A stretch of 64,000 bases of DNA, from positions 186,001 to 250,000 of the forward strand of contig NZ_JACDXW010000005.1 in assembly GCF_020539505.1 (NCBI RefSeq), given 5' to 3'. This DNA is from Mesopusillimonas faecipullorum (GTDB lineage: Bacteria > Pseudomonadota > Gammaproteobacteria > Burkholderiales > Burkholderiaceae_B). Below the pieces are notes generated by a model that searched no databases, was not told the origin of the DNA, and was given only the letters and a program-made list of their open reading frames with translations. Position 1 is the first letter of the stretch. Each line of letters starts with the position of its first letter. The position numbers and the translations under genes were made by a program. Shown here in pieces: positions 1-8,815 of the stretch.

Positions 1-561
1 TTGGTCCAGGGCAGCGTCCCACATGGCGCCGGCAATCACACCGTCAGCCAAACCTTGCAGTGCCGGTAAGGTAGTGCCGTCTACGGTAAATACCGACAGC
101 ACCGGCAATTTGCCCAACATGCCGGCCTGGCGCATTTGCTTGACGAAATTGATACCCATGCCGCCCGGGTAGAACACGAACACGGCGTCCGCCCCCGAGG
201 CCTGCAACTGCGAGATCTCGGCAGAGTAATCCGCCTGATTCAGGGGCGTGTAGACTTCATCGACGACCTCGCCCTTGTAAAAGCGCTTGAACCCGCCCAG
301 CATTTCTTTGCCCGCCTGATAGTTGGGTGCCATCAGGTACACCTTCTTGAAGCCCTGGTCTGTGGCATACACCCCCATGGATTCTGCCGGGTCGTCGCTG
401 GCACGGCGCGCATGCAAGGCCACCACGCTGGCACCGGCGTTATAGCAACGCAACACGTCTTCGGCGATTTCTTTGGGTTGGGTGGGCAGATTGGGGTTTT
501 GCTTCTTGCTTGCCATGCCCCCCGTAGGGGCGACAGTGACAATGACCTTGGGTTTACTCAT
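1..561 (-). CDS. Chimeric ORF: BKACE (DUF849) N-terminus joined to ABC substrate-binding protein C-terminus (partial)
   Basis: The frame is open from ATG at 561 to the window edge (187 residues seen, 3' end missing). An AAAGGAG ribosome site stands before the start. Residues 1 to about 53 read like the start of a beta-keto acid cleavage enzyme: [20 protein letters not shown], then a PKEIAEDV helix and an [10 protein letters not shown] strand. From about residue 54 the text changes to the second lobe of a branched-chain-type periplasmic binding protein: [18 protein letters not shown], then [19 protein letters not shown] and a final [11 protein letters not shown]. No signal peptide remains, so the protein could not be exported as a binding protein, and the BKACE barrel is lost. 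It looks like an internal deletion joining two genes near position 402. An assembly error is the main alternative. Confidence 0.75.
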   Translation of the reverse strand, partial: MSKPKVIVTVAPTGGMASKKQNPNLPTQPKEIAEDVLRCYNAGASVVALHARRASDDPAESMGVYATDQGFKKVYLMAPNYQAGKEMLGGFKRFYKGEVVDEVYTPLNQADYSAEISQLQASGADAVFVFYPGGMGINFVKQMRQAGMLGKLPVLSVFTVDGTTLPALQGLADGVIAGAMWDAALDQ

Positions 562-723
562 GACGGGGCTCCTTTGTTTCGGTATGTGCCGCCATGCGTC
601 CGGCGGTCTGCTTATGTCATCCTAGGGCCCCCACCCTTATTTGAATAATGCTTGAGAGTCATAGTCGCTATCCACTTTCAGAATAACCTAGCAAGCCTTG
701 AAGCCCGCACACGTTCAGACGCA

Positions 724-761
724 AACAGCCCGGAAGGCACGCTCTGGCCTTCCGGGCTGTT
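724..761 (-). terminator. Hairpin terminator after the FAD monooxygenase gene
   Basis: A perfect 15-bp inverted repeat (724-738 with 747-761, 8-nt loop) lies 41 bp beyond the stop of the minus-strand monooxygenase gene and ahead of the chimeric ORF. The stem is GC-rich with TT at its foot, but the T tract after it is short, so termination may be partial. Confidence 0.55.
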
Positions 762-802
762 ATGGGTAAGCGCCGCAGAGGCGCCTGAGTGCAAGCTCGG
801 GT

Positions 803-1942
803 TTACTGCAGCTCTGGGTGCAGCGCTTCGTAGGCTTGCGCCAAGGCCGGGTCGCGGCGTCGCAATTCGGCGTGGTTCACCCGCCCCGTACGCGTCATGT
901 AGTTGTAGGCCAGCTCAACCGGCGCCAACTCGGGCACGCGTTGGTCCATTTCTTCGTACCACCGTATGCTAATGTTGGCCGCATCCCAGATTTTTCGTAC
1001 AGGCGGCCAGCGCAGTTCCTGAAACTTGGGCAAGGCCGCTTGTACGTCGTCACCGGTGGCTTGAAAAGCCTTGAACAAAGCAACGGCGTCTTCCATGGCC
1101 AGGCGCGTTCCCGACCCGATAGAGAAATGCGCGGTGCGCAAGGCGTCGCCCAGCAACACCACATTGCCGTTGTACCAGCGCTCGTTCCAGATGGCGGGGA
1201 AATTTCGCCAATGCGAGTTGTTACTGATAATGGGGTGGCCTTCAAGCTCATGGGCAAAGGCCTGTTCGCAATAGTGCATGGTGTCTTCAGGGCTCATGTG
1301 CTCGAACCCTGCGCGGCGCCAGGTTTCGTCTGTTACCTCAACCAGAAAAGTGCTCATATCCGGCTTGTAACGGTAGTGGTGCGCGCAAAATACGCCCAAG
1401 TCGGTTTCGCGGAAGGTCAGCGTCAAGCTATTGAAGGCCTTGGTCGTGCCATACCAAATAAATTTGTTGGGGCGCCAATCGGTTTGGGTGCCAAATTGCG
1501 CTTCGTTCTCGTTACGCACCCAAGAAAATGCGCCATTGGCCGCCACCACCAAGTCAGCCTCGCCCACGGCTTTCAGGTCGGTGATCTCGGTGTCGAACTG
1601 AATCTTCACGCCCAGCTTTTCTACATATTGGTACAGCAGGGTAAGCAGTTCCAGACGGCCAATGGAAGAGAACCCGTTACCGGCGATGGGCACCTTGACG
1701 TCGTTACGCGACACGGTAATTTCGGGCCAGTTTTCCAGGTGCGGAGTCAGATACTGGTACAGGGCCTCGTCATCGGCACGCAAAAATTCCAGGGCGCGGT
1801 CAGAGAAAACCACGCCAAAGCCCCACGTAGCGTCACGGGGATTGCGTTCGTAAATGACAATATCGTGGGCGGGGTTGTGCTGCTTCATGAGTGCCGCAAA
1901 GTACAAGCCGGCTGGCCCTGCCCCCAGTATCCTTATTTTCAT
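803..1942 (-). CDS. FAD-dependent monooxygenase, salicylyl-CoA/anthraniloyl-CoA hydroxylase-like
   Basis: A 379-residue group A flavoprotein. The N-terminal dinucleotide fold GAGPAGLYFAALM (7-19) is followed by ERNPRDATWGFGVVFSD. The second FAD motif, VLLGDALRTAHFSIGSGT, lies near 265-282. This pattern is that of the hydroxylase domain of salicylyl-CoA 5-hydroxylase and 2-aminobenzoyl-CoA monooxygenase. Those proteins often carry a C-terminal old-yellow-enzyme domain, which is absent here, so this is the stand-alone form. The substrate is probably an aromatic acyl-CoA, but that is inferred. The gene is transcribed away from a LysR gene 145 bp upstream, its likely regulator. Downstream lies the chimeric BKACE/binding-protein ORF, probably a remnant of the same catabolic locus. 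Confidence 0.8.
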   Translation of the reverse strand: MKIRILGAGPAGLYFAALMKQHNPAHDIVIYERNPRDATWGFGVVFSDRALEFLRADDEALYQYLTPHLENWPEITVSRNDVKVPIAGNGFSSIGRLELLTLLYQYVEKLGVKIQFDTEITDLKAVGEADLVVAANGAFSWVRNENEAQFGTQTDWRPNKFIWYGTTKAFNSLTLTFRETDLGVFCAHHYRYKPDMSTFLVEVTDETWRRAGFEHMSPEDTMHYCEQAFAHELEGHPIISNNSHWRNFPAIWNERWYNGNVVLLGDALRTAHFSIGSGTRLAMEDAVALFKAFQATGDDVQAALPKFQELRWPPVRKIWDAANISIRWYEEMDQRVPELAPVELAYNYMTRTGRVNHAELRRRDPALAQAYEALHPELQ

Positions 1943-2087
1943 TTGATGCTCCTGGCCCGGCCAGGCATGGCCGGAAAAACGTTGACGCCGCCGTCTGCCG
2001 CGCGGCTCTTACCTAAATGCTAAACGTGTTCGCGCTATAAGAATACTGCACGTATGATATAGAGGTTATTCATTTATAGGATAAGGT

Positions 2088-3026
2088 ATGGAATCCAGGC
2101 TACTCGAGTACATGCTGCGCGTGGCCGAGCTCGGCAGCATCAATAAAGCCGCTGCCGATCTGCATCTTTCCCAACCGGCCTTATCCCGCCACATCGCCGC
2201 ACTTGAAGTAGAAATGAGCACCAAGCTGTTCACCCGTACGCAAAACGGCGTGCAGCTTACCGATGCCGGACTTCTGCTCACCGAAAAAGCGCGGCCTTTG
2301 CTGCGCCAGCTCTCTATCCTGAAAGAGCAGGTGGGCGAAGTCGCCGCCGGGCAGCTTTCCATAGGGGCGCCGCCTTCGTGGCATAAAGTGTTCACCACGC
2401 CTTTCATCCGTACCCTGGTGGGCCAATACCCCGACATCAAGCTGCGCATCAACGAAAGCGTCAGCCATCTGTTGCGCGATCAAATGTTGTCTGGCTTACT
2501 TGACCTATGCATCATGCCCTTCGATGCCTCGCCCCCTGCCGGTTTCAAGCAAACCGCCTTGGTGCGCGAACCGCTGATCGTCTTGGGCAGCGCTGCCGAG
2601 CAACTATCGCCACGCGAGATGACGCCTATTTCGCGCCTAAACGGCGCCAAGCTGGTGCTGCCCGCCCGGCCCAATGCCCTGCGGGGCTTGGTAGAACATA
2701 TGCTCACCCGCAAAGGCATGGTGTTTCGCACCGCCGTCGAGGCCGGCACGCTCAGCCTTTGTATGGAACTCGCCGAACAAGGCATAGGCCTGACGGTTCT
2801 GCCAGCCTGCGCTCTGAACAACCTGACCCGGCAAGACGCCATCAGCTGGAGCCCCATACGCGGCCTGGCGCTAACCTGGGCCCTGTACGAAAATCAGGCC
2901 CGCTCACACTCCCACGCGCTGCGCGAAGGCAAACGCCTGCTCATGGCCACGCTGGAAACCGCCATAGAGTCCGGCGATTGGTATGGGCTGGAAGCCATGG
3001 GGGCTTTATCTAATCGCTTGCCGTAA
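2088..3026 (+). CDS. LysR-family transcriptional regulator
   Basis: A 312-residue LysR protein. The winged helix is at the N-terminus (SINKAAADLHLSQPALSRHI), followed by the linker helix and a periplasmic-binding-type effector domain from about residue 90. It is divergent from the FAD monooxygenase gene and very probably controls it. The 145-bp gap contains a small palindrome, ATAC-TGCAC-GTAT, at 2043-2055. The 3' end overlaps the convergent egtBD frame by 17 bp. The effector is unknown. Confidence 0.9.
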   Translation: MESRLLEYMLRVAELGSINKAAADLHLSQPALSRHIAALEVEMSTKLFTRTQNGVQLTDAGLLLTEKARPLLRQLSILKEQVGEVAAGQLSIGAPPSWHKVFTTPFIRTLVGQYPDIKLRINESVSHLLRDQMLSGLLDLCIMPFDASPPAGFKQTALVREPLIVLGSAAEQLSPREMTPISRLNGAKLVLPARPNALRGLVEHMLTRKGMVFRTAVEAGTLSLCMELAEQGIGLTVLPACALNNLTRQDAISWSPIRGLALTWALYENQARSHSHALREGKRLLMATLETAIESGDWYGLEAMGALSNRLP

Positions 3027-5160
3027 GCAGAAACAAGGCAAACTGCGGTTCAGGGCTGATCCAGGTTCTAACCACGCGCCAGCCCGCACGCCCCGCCAAC
3101 TCGGTAAAACTTGCGGGCGTGAACTTGTGGGAATTCTCGGTATGCAAGCCTTCACCTTGAGCAAAGTGAAAAGGCTTGCCCAGCACATGCACCGTCTGCT
3201 CGCGGGTACTGATCAGCCACATTTCCATGCGCTGTGCTTCAGCATTCCACACCGCACGGTGCGCAAAGCTATCAAGGTCAAAGTCGCCACCCAGTTCACG
3301 ATTGATGCGCGCCAAGACATTGCGATTGAAGGCAGCGGTAACGCCGGCGGCATCGTCATAGGCCGCCACCAGCGTGGCCTCGTCCTTGACCAAGTCTGCG
3401 CCCACCAAGAACTGCGCATTGCTCCCCAACAAGGTGCGCGCACGGCCTAAAAAGGCCACTGCTTCGTCAGGGGTGAAGTTGCCTATGGTAGACCCTGGAA
3501 AGAAGCCTATGGGCGGACAACCATGAATATCCGCCGGCAAGCTCAGTGGGCTGGAAAAGTCGCCCACCAAGGGACTGAGCAGCAAAGCGGGATAGTCGCT
3601 GCGCAAGGAGGCCGTGGCGCGTTCCAGGGCATCCGGGCTGATGTCTACGGGCACGTAGGCCGCCAACTGCGGGGCGGCATCCAGCAGCAAACGGGTTTTC
3701 AGGCTGGCACCGCTGCCAAACTCCACCAGCGCCGCACCGTCAGGAATATAGGCGGCAATCTCGGCGGCGGCGGTACGCAGCAGGGCCAGCTCGGTTCGCG
3801 TGGGGTAGTACTCGCGGGTTCTGCACACCGCCTCGAACAGGCGTGACCCGGCATCGTCATAGAAATACTTGGGCGACAAACGCTTGTGTGGCCTCGACAA
3901 ACCTTGAATGACATCGTCGGCAAAGTCTTCAGAAATCTGCGCGGTTTCGTCGGTCACATCTTTGGCCAACCTAAGACCGCTGAACACCCAACGCGCAGCA
4001 GGAGGAAAGAAGTTGCGATAGGTGGCTCGCGTATGCCCCGCCGGCGTCACCGCAGAACCGCCCCTCAGCGTCATCTGCCCGACCATGAACTTGCCGTTGT
4101 ATTCCCCCACCGCGCCGGCTGATGGATGAAAGCCCGGATAGGCATCATAGGCGCTACGTGTCCATTGCCAGGCTTCGCCATACAGGTCGTGCAGCTCGGC
4201 GCCCAATACCGCCGCGTGCTCCCATTCGGCTTCGGTGGGTAAGCGTGCGCCCGCCCACTGCGCGTAGGCCCAGGCCTCGTAATAACTGATATGCACTACC
4301 GGCGCATTCAGGTCCAGAGGCCGCTTACCTTCCAGACTGAAGGCCATCCAGATACCCTCTTCACATTGCCAATACAAAGGCGCTTGCCAGCCTTCGGCCT
4401 GCACCTTGGCCCATCCTTCCGACAACCACAATTCGGGCTTGTTATAGCCTTCGTCAGCCATGAACGCCAACCATTCGCCGTTGGTGACCAAGCGATCCGC
4501 CATGGCATAGGGCTGCAAGTAAACCTTGTGTCTGGGCGTCTCGTTGTCGAAGGCGAAACCCTCGCCGCCGGCGCCCACTTCCACAATACCGCTGGGCATA
4601 GACATCCAGCTTATAGGGCCTAGGGCTGGATAAGAGGGCGGCAGCCCCTGCCGATAGACCGGTGCCAAGGGCGAACGGGAAAAAAGATGGAGCACGTCCA
4701 TGAGCAAGAGTTCTTGATGCTGCTCTTCGTGCGCCAGCCCTAGCTCTACCAAAGGCGCCAGCTCGGGCGGAAGGTCGAGCAGCAGTTCATCCATGCCTTG
4801 GTCGACATGCGCCCGATAGGCCAGCACTTCGTCAGCGCTGGGCCGGGTCAACAAGCCGCGCTCGGGGCGCGGGTGTCGCGGGCCAAGCGCTTCGTAGTAG
4901 GAATTGAATAGATAAGCGAAAGCGGAATCGAAAGCTTGATAGCCCGGCTTGTGCGGCAAAAGCAGGAAAGTCTCGAAAAACCAACTGGTATGCGCCAGAT
5001 GCCACTTGGTGGGGCTGGCGTCGGGCATGGACTGCGCGGTTTGGTCTTCAGGGCTTAGCGGGGCGGCCAAGACTTCGCTTTTGGCCCGAACGCGGTGATA
5101 CAAGCGATGAAGATAAGTGGCGTTTGAGGCAGGGACGGGAGCATTGCATGGGAGTCTCAT
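3010..5160 (-). CDS. egtBD: EgtB-EgtD fusion: ergothioneine sulfoxide synthase plus histidine N-alpha-methyltransferase
   Basis: One uninterrupted frame encodes two ergothioneine enzymes. The first half is EgtB-like. A DinB_2 domain carries the iron ligands His57 in WHLAHTSWFFE and His144/His148 in HEEQHQE. A formylglycine-generating-enzyme-type domain follows and ends at FSGLRLAKD. After a linker of about 17 residues comes a complete EgtD-like SAM methyltransferase: RLSPKYFYDDAGSRLFEAV, the EYYPTRTE segment, and the SAM motif EFGSGASLKTRLLLD. EgtD trimethylates histidine to hercynine and EgtB couples it to a sulfur donor. The order EgtB-EgtD is opposite to fungal Egt1 and like the domain order of OvoA, but both halves carry EgtB/EgtD-type motifs. 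The frame is open to 5391; I take the ATG at 5160 because the upstream residues do not resemble EgtB. ATGs at 5169 and 5178 are alternatives. Confidence 0.85.
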   Translation of the reverse strand: MRLPCNAPVPASNATYLHRLYHRVRAKSEVLAAPLSPEDQTAQSMPDASPTKWHLAHTSWFFETFLLLPHKPGYQAFDSAFAYLFNSYYEALGPRHPRPERGLLTRPSADEVLAYRAHVDQGMDELLLDLPPELAPLVELGLAHEEQHQELLLMDVLHLFSRSPLAPVYRQGLPPSYPALGPISWMSMPSGIVEVGAGGEGFAFDNETPRHKVYLQPYAMADRLVTNGEWLAFMADEGYNKPELWLSEGWAKVQAEGWQAPLYWQCEEGIWMAFSLEGKRPLDLNAPVVHISYYEAWAYAQWAGARLPTEAEWEHAAVLGAELHDLYGEAWQWTRSAYDAYPGFHPSAGAVGEYNGKFMVGQMTLRGGSAVTPAGHTRATYRNFFPPAARWVFSGLRLAKDVTDETAQISEDFADDVIQGLSRPHKRLSPKYFYDDAGSRLFEAVCRTREYYPTRTELALLRTAAAEIAAYIPDGAALVEFGSGASLKTRLLLDAAPQLAAYVPVDISPDALERATASLRSDYPALLLSPLVGDFSSPLSLPADIHGCPPIGFFPGSTIGNFTPDEAVAFLGRARTLLGSNAQFLVGADLVKDEATLVAAYDDAAGVTAAFNRNVLARINRELGGDFDLDSFAHRAVWNAEAQRMEMWLISTREQTVHVLGKPFHFAQGEGLHTENSHKFTPASFTELAGRAGWRVVRTWISPEPQFALFLLTASD

Positions 5161-5347
5161 TTGAAGCATTCCAGGCATGTGGAAGGCAAGAGAATCCCGC
5201 CTTCCTCGGACGATGCTGCCGTCCGATGAGGAGCCCCTTAGGCCGCCAAAAAGCTTTGCGGCCAGCCGGGTTTCCAGGCGACCCGTCTGGTCACCTAGAT
5301 CAGAAAGTATACTGCGCCCAAAATTGCCATCCCTGATTTCCCGCGCC

Positions 5348-5743
5348 TTACACCTCGTTTGTTCCCAGCCAACCCTTGCGCGAAATATCAAAAACGATGC
5401 CGTCAGGATCTTTGTATTTCAGCTCGAAATTGCTTTTCTCGGGGTCGCCCAGGGTGAAGAAGAACTTGCCGCCGTTCTCTTCGATTTTCTTGCCCATGGC
5501 TTCGGTATCCTCGACGATGAAACCAAAATGATGGGCGCCCACGAAACCTTCCTTGCCTGCGCTGGGCGCACCGCTATTGAACTTAAGCAGCGCCAGATTC
5601 ACCACGCCGTCGCTCAGATAAATGCCCGAGCCCAGGCCAATGGTTTCCTCTCCTACGCGCTTCAGGCCGAAGACGTTTTCATAGAAGGCCGCAGAGGCCT
5701 CCAGATCGTTGACACAGATGGCGAAATGACGAAGGCGGGCCAT
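5348..5743 (-). CDS. VOC (glyoxalase/bleomycin-resistance fold) protein
   Basis: A 131-residue single-domain vicinal-oxygen-chelate protein: MARLRHFAICVNDLEASAAFYENVFGL at the start, then VGAHHFGFIVEDTEAMGKKI and the last strand KDPDGIVFDIS. Candidate metal ligands are the His near residue 6, the His of AHHFGF and a late acidic residue. The start at 5743 is fixed by AAGGAG just upstream. It overlaps the usable region after the alpha/beta hydrolase gene, with 11 bp between them, so the two are probably one transcript. The reaction is not evident; lyase, dioxygenase or isomerase are all possible for this fold. Confidence 0.8.
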   Translation of the reverse strand: MARLRHFAICVNDLEASAAFYENVFGLKRVGEETIGLGSGIYLSDGVVNLALLKFNSGAPSAGKEGFVGAHHFGFIVEDTEAMGKKIEENGGKFFFTLGDPEKSNFELKYKDPDGIVFDISRKGWLGTNEV

Positions 5744-5754
5744 GAGCAGGCTCC

Positions 5755-6606
5755 TTAAGAATATGAATTGAAAGCCTTGCACGACAAAGCCAAGGGTGCA
5801 AGTTCACCGATGATTTCGTAGTGATTGAGTTTGGGCAGCACGGTAAGGTCGACCTGTTTTCCGTGGGCAAGCAGCGTGTCGTAAAAGTGCAGGGCCTGGC
5901 GGCAAAACTCAGGGCTGTCGCCTTCGGCGTAGACCAAGCTGAGGGGGCAGTTGAGTGATGCCGCATGCTCGATAGGGCTGAGCCTGTGCCATTCCTCTGG
6001 TAAAAGGTGCACATAGTGGCGCCGGGCGCTCAGCATCACGGGCTCCATATCGTAAATACCGCTGACGCATAACCCCCCTTTGATCACGTCGGCAGGCAAG
6101 CCGTGCTGCGTCCAGTCCGTTGTCAGCAATACGGCACAAACATGCGCGCCCGAAGAATGGCCCGAAAGATAAATGCGGTTTCTGTCGCCGCCGTAACGAC
6201 CCACGTTGCGATACACCCAAGACACCGCACGCACCAACTGCAACACCACATCGGGCAAGCGCACCCCCGGCAAAGCACTGAAGTCGGGCAATACCAAATG
6301 CATGCCGGCTTGGGTAAAAGCCGGCCCGGCAAACGCGACATCCTCTTTGCGCAGCATGCGCCAGGCGCCCCCATGAATATGCAAATGTATGGGGGCCGCG
6401 TCCGTATTCGCTGCGAACCAGTGCAAGGTTTCATCCGGGCCCTCGCCATAACGCAGGCCGTCGTGATGCTCGCCCGCCGCCAACACTCGCTGCCCGGCTT
6501 CATAAAAATCGCGCAATACCGCCTCGCCATTCGAGGCCCATGCCGTTTGGTCAAAGGCGCGATCCAAAGCTTGTTGATCGTAGTCGCGAAATACGTAAGG
6601 GCCCAT
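5755..6606 (-). CDS. Alpha/beta hydrolase, kynurenine-formamidase/BD-FAE-like
   Basis: A 283-residue cytoplasmic alpha/beta hydrolase. The oxyanion-hole motif HIHGGAW (near 76-82), the nucleophile elbow SGHSSGAH and the C-terminal acid/His region (VYAEGD, then LNHYEI) match the formamidase/esterase group related to arylformamidase. It is divergent from a LysR gene at 6779 and followed by the VOC gene. The neighbouring FAD monooxygenase resembles anthranilate-type enzymes, so a role in tryptophan/kynurenine-type catabolism is possible. That is inference only. Confidence 0.8.
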   Translation of the reverse strand: MGPYVFRDYDQQALDRAFDQTAWASNGEAVLRDFYEAGQRVLAAGEHHDGLRYGEGPDETLHWFAANTDAAPIHLHIHGGAWRMLRKEDVAFAGPAFTQAGMHLVLPDFSALPGVRLPDVVLQLVRAVSWVYRNVGRYGGDRNRIYLSGHSSGAHVCAVLLTTDWTQHGLPADVIKGGLCVSGIYDMEPVMLSARRHYVHLLPEEWHRLSPIEHAASLNCPLSLVYAEGDSPEFCRQALHFYDTLLAHGKQVDLTVLPKLNHYEIIGELAPLALSCKAFNSYS

Positions 6607-6702
6607 ATCCTGGTCTCCGGCAACGCAAATGATGTCGAGCGGCTAGAAGGCCAGCTCGTGCTTGCTGATACGTTTGGCGCGGGGTGATGCCGCTGCGCGC
6701 TC

Positions 6703-6716
6703 TGTTGTTTTCAACA
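6703..6716. promoter_or_regulatory. Candidate LysR operator in divergent promoter region
   Basis: A perfect inverted repeat TGTTG-TTTT-CAACA sits in the gap between the hydrolase gene (start 6606) and the LysR gene (start 6779). It is the most symmetric element of the gap and has the size of a LysR recognition site. Confidence 0.4.
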
Positions 6717-6778
6717 TGCTAAACGGTGACAGTTCAACCAAGCATTGCATTTTCTGCATCTGCTCATCACAATTTGGT

Positions 6779-7690
6779 ATGACTTTTGATAGAAAAGAAC
6801 TCACCGCCTTCTTGGCCGTGGCCAGACTGGGCAGCATAGGCAACGCCGCCGCCACGCTGGCCCTCACCCAGCCCGCCATCAGCCGCATCCTGAGCCGCCT
6901 GGAAGACCGGCTAGGGGCCAAGCTCTTCGTACGCCACTCCACAGGCATGGAGCTCAACGCCTTTGGCCGCGCCCTGCTGCCCCATGCCGAACTGCTGGAA
7001 GCCGAAGGCCGACGTGTACAAGAAGAGATAGAACTGCTCAAGGGCTCGGCCACCGGCCTGGTACGCGTAGGGGTCGTGCCCAGCGTCGCCCTGCAGTTGC
7101 TGCCGCAGGCTATTCAGCAGACACGGCTCAAAGCGCCCCACCTGCACATCCATGTTGTAGAAGGCACCGGCAATCAGCTTTTAGCCTGGCTGTTGCGCCA
7201 AGAGGTGGATTTCGCCATTACCGGCCTTTGGAACGAGCCCCTGGACAGCAGCATACGCGCTACCCCTTTGTTCCAAGACGAAATCTGCATACTGGCCCGC
7301 TGGGATCACCCCCTGACGCATACGCCCCAAGCCGGCTTGGCGGAGCTTTTGCGCTACCCTTGGGCCATACCGGAAAGAGGCAACGTACTCTGGACCGAGC
7401 TGAACGCCACCTTCCAACGCGCCGGCCTAGAGCCGCCGACCGCCGCTGTCACCGCCAATGCCATCCAGACACTCAAGGCCCTGGTGGCCCGCAGCGACTT
7501 CCTCAGCGTGATGGCGCGCGTCTCGTTTCAACTTGAAGAACAAAATCAGCTACTGCGCCCCCTGCCCATGAAAGCCACCCGCTGGCGTAGACAGCTGGCG
7601 CTGCTGCAACGCAGCCGCAGCCGCCTTCTGCCGGCGGCGCAGGGGCTGCTGGAGGAGATTCGGACGATGGCGGGGGGTGCGGGGCGCTAA
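6779..7690 (+). CDS. LysR-family transcriptional regulator
   Basis: A 303-residue LysR protein. The start MTFDRKELTAFLAVARLGSI places the HTH (IGNAAATLALTQPAISRIL) at the usual position; upstream in-frame codons lack LysR similarity. The effector domain begins near VRVGVVPSVALQLLPQ. It is divergent from the alpha/beta hydrolase and VOC genes, which it probably regulates, and convergent with the next LysR gene with only 12 bp between the stops. Confidence 0.88.
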   Translation: MTFDRKELTAFLAVARLGSIGNAAATLALTQPAISRILSRLEDRLGAKLFVRHSTGMELNAFGRALLPHAELLEAEGRRVQEEIELLKGSATGLVRVGVVPSVALQLLPQAIQQTRLKAPHLHIHVVEGTGNQLLAWLLRQEVDFAITGLWNEPLDSSIRATPLFQDEICILARWDHPLTHTPQAGLAELLRYPWAIPERGNVLWTELNATFQRAGLEPPTAAVTANAIQTLKALVARSDFLSVMARVSFQLEEQNQLLRPLPMKATRWRRQLALLQRSRSRLLPAAQGLLEEIRTMAGGAGR

Positions 7691-7702
7691 GGCCTACCCC
7701 CC

Positions 7703-8620
7703 TCACTCTTGATAAGGCGTTTTCGCGAACAAGCGCCTGGACATCTGCCTGAACCAGATGATGGCGGGGTCGTCGTGAAAGCGGCGGCTCCAGTGCAGCG
7801 AGATGGTCATGCCGCTGAGGGGCACGTCGGGGCTGATGGTGCCGAAACCACCGGCGTGGTTAAACACGCGGGCGGTGCTGGCCGGAATCAACACACAGAG
7901 ATTGGTTTCACCGATGATGGCGGGTAGCGCAAGAAAGTTTTGGGTGATCAGGCGCACCCGGCTTTCCAGACCCAGCAGCTTAACGATGCGCAAAGTGTCG
8001 GCATGCGCATGAACCGCGACGAACTCTAAAGCCTGCAAGGCGGAAACCGGCGGGCTGGTGCCGTTCAAAGGCCATAGCTTAGGGTGGCCTTTTCGGAAGA
8101 AGACGACATAGCGGTCGTCGAACAGCGGCTGCATATTGCAGCCTTGCAAGCGCGGCAAGGCACCAAAAGCAAAATCCACCTGCGCGTTATCAAACGCTTC
8201 AGAAAGATTGTCTTGAAGCAGATTCACGACCTCCAGGCGCACCCCGGGCGCGCATTGCTCGATCTCGCGCATCAGCTTGGGCAGATAACGCTCGTCGCCC
8301 ATGTCACTCATCATCTGTATTCGAAACAGGCGCTGGGTGCGGGCAGGGTCGAAGCCATCGGCATCGGCCAGCGCTTGGCTGAGGATTTCCAGGGCATTGC
8401 GCACCGATGCCGCCAAACGCTCGGCACGGGGAGTGGGCCTGACGCCGCCTGGCGCACGCACAAAGAGCCGATCACCCAACATGCCTCGCAGGCGCGTTAG
8501 CCCTTGGCTGGCGGCAGGCTGGCTAATACCCAAGGCATCGGCAGCCAAACTGATTTTTTGGCGCGTGTAAATCGCGTCGAACAAACGCAGTAAGTTGAGA
8601 TCGATTTTCTCAATATTCAT
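7703..8620 (-). CDS. LysR-family regulator of the 2-hydroxyacid/TRAP module
   Basis: A 305-residue LysR protein of the NodD/SyrM-like sort: it begins MNIEKIDLNLLRLFDAIY, and the HTH is ISLAADALGISQPAASQGLTRLR. It is divergent from the 2-hydroxyacid oxidase/TRAP genes, with a 195-bp gap containing a clear palindrome at 8625-8641. It is the natural candidate regulator of that module, with the transported hydroxy acid as possible inducer (inference). Confidence 0.88.
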   Translation of the reverse strand: MNIEKIDLNLLRLFDAIYTRQKISLAADALGISQPAASQGLTRLRGMLGDRLFVRAPGGVRPTPRAERLAASVRNALEILSQALADADGFDPARTQRLFRIQMMSDMGDERYLPKLMREIEQCAPGVRLEVVNLLQDNLSEAFDNAQVDFAFGALPRLQGCNMQPLFDDRYVVFFRKGHPKLWPLNGTSPPVSALQALEFVAVHAHADTLRIVKLLGLESRVRLITQNFLALPAIIGETNLCVLIPASTARVFNHAGGFGTISPDVPLSGMTISLHWSRRFHDDPAIIWFRQMSRRLFAKTPYQE

Positions 8621-8624
8621 TTAT

Positions 8625-8641
8625 CTAATGTTTTTCATTAG
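8625..8641. promoter_or_regulatory. Candidate operator, CTAATG-N5-CATTAG
   Basis: A perfect 6-bp inverted repeat with a TTTTT spacer lies 5 bp upstream of the LysR start codon, in the gap shared with the hydroxyacid-oxidase operon. Position and symmetry suggest autoregulation and control of the divergent operon. Confidence 0.5.
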
Positions 8642-8815
8642 TTCTGTTTTATTGTCTTATATTGCCATGCGCGACACAATAGGCAGCCTTACCAGCTGTC
8701 AACTATAAAAAATCAGGAGACAACGGTGCCTGTTTGGCTGCCATGACACCCCTTCCATTCAAGGAAAAGGGTGGAGGCGGCGTGAACCTCACAGGCATCG
8801 TGAACACCTCACCGC

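Noticed and set aside
818-2023. Long open frame on the plus strand (about 400 codons) opposite the FAD monooxygenase
   Set aside because: Antisense shadow: the minus-strand frame has clear flavoprotein motifs, while this one has none and no ribosome site.
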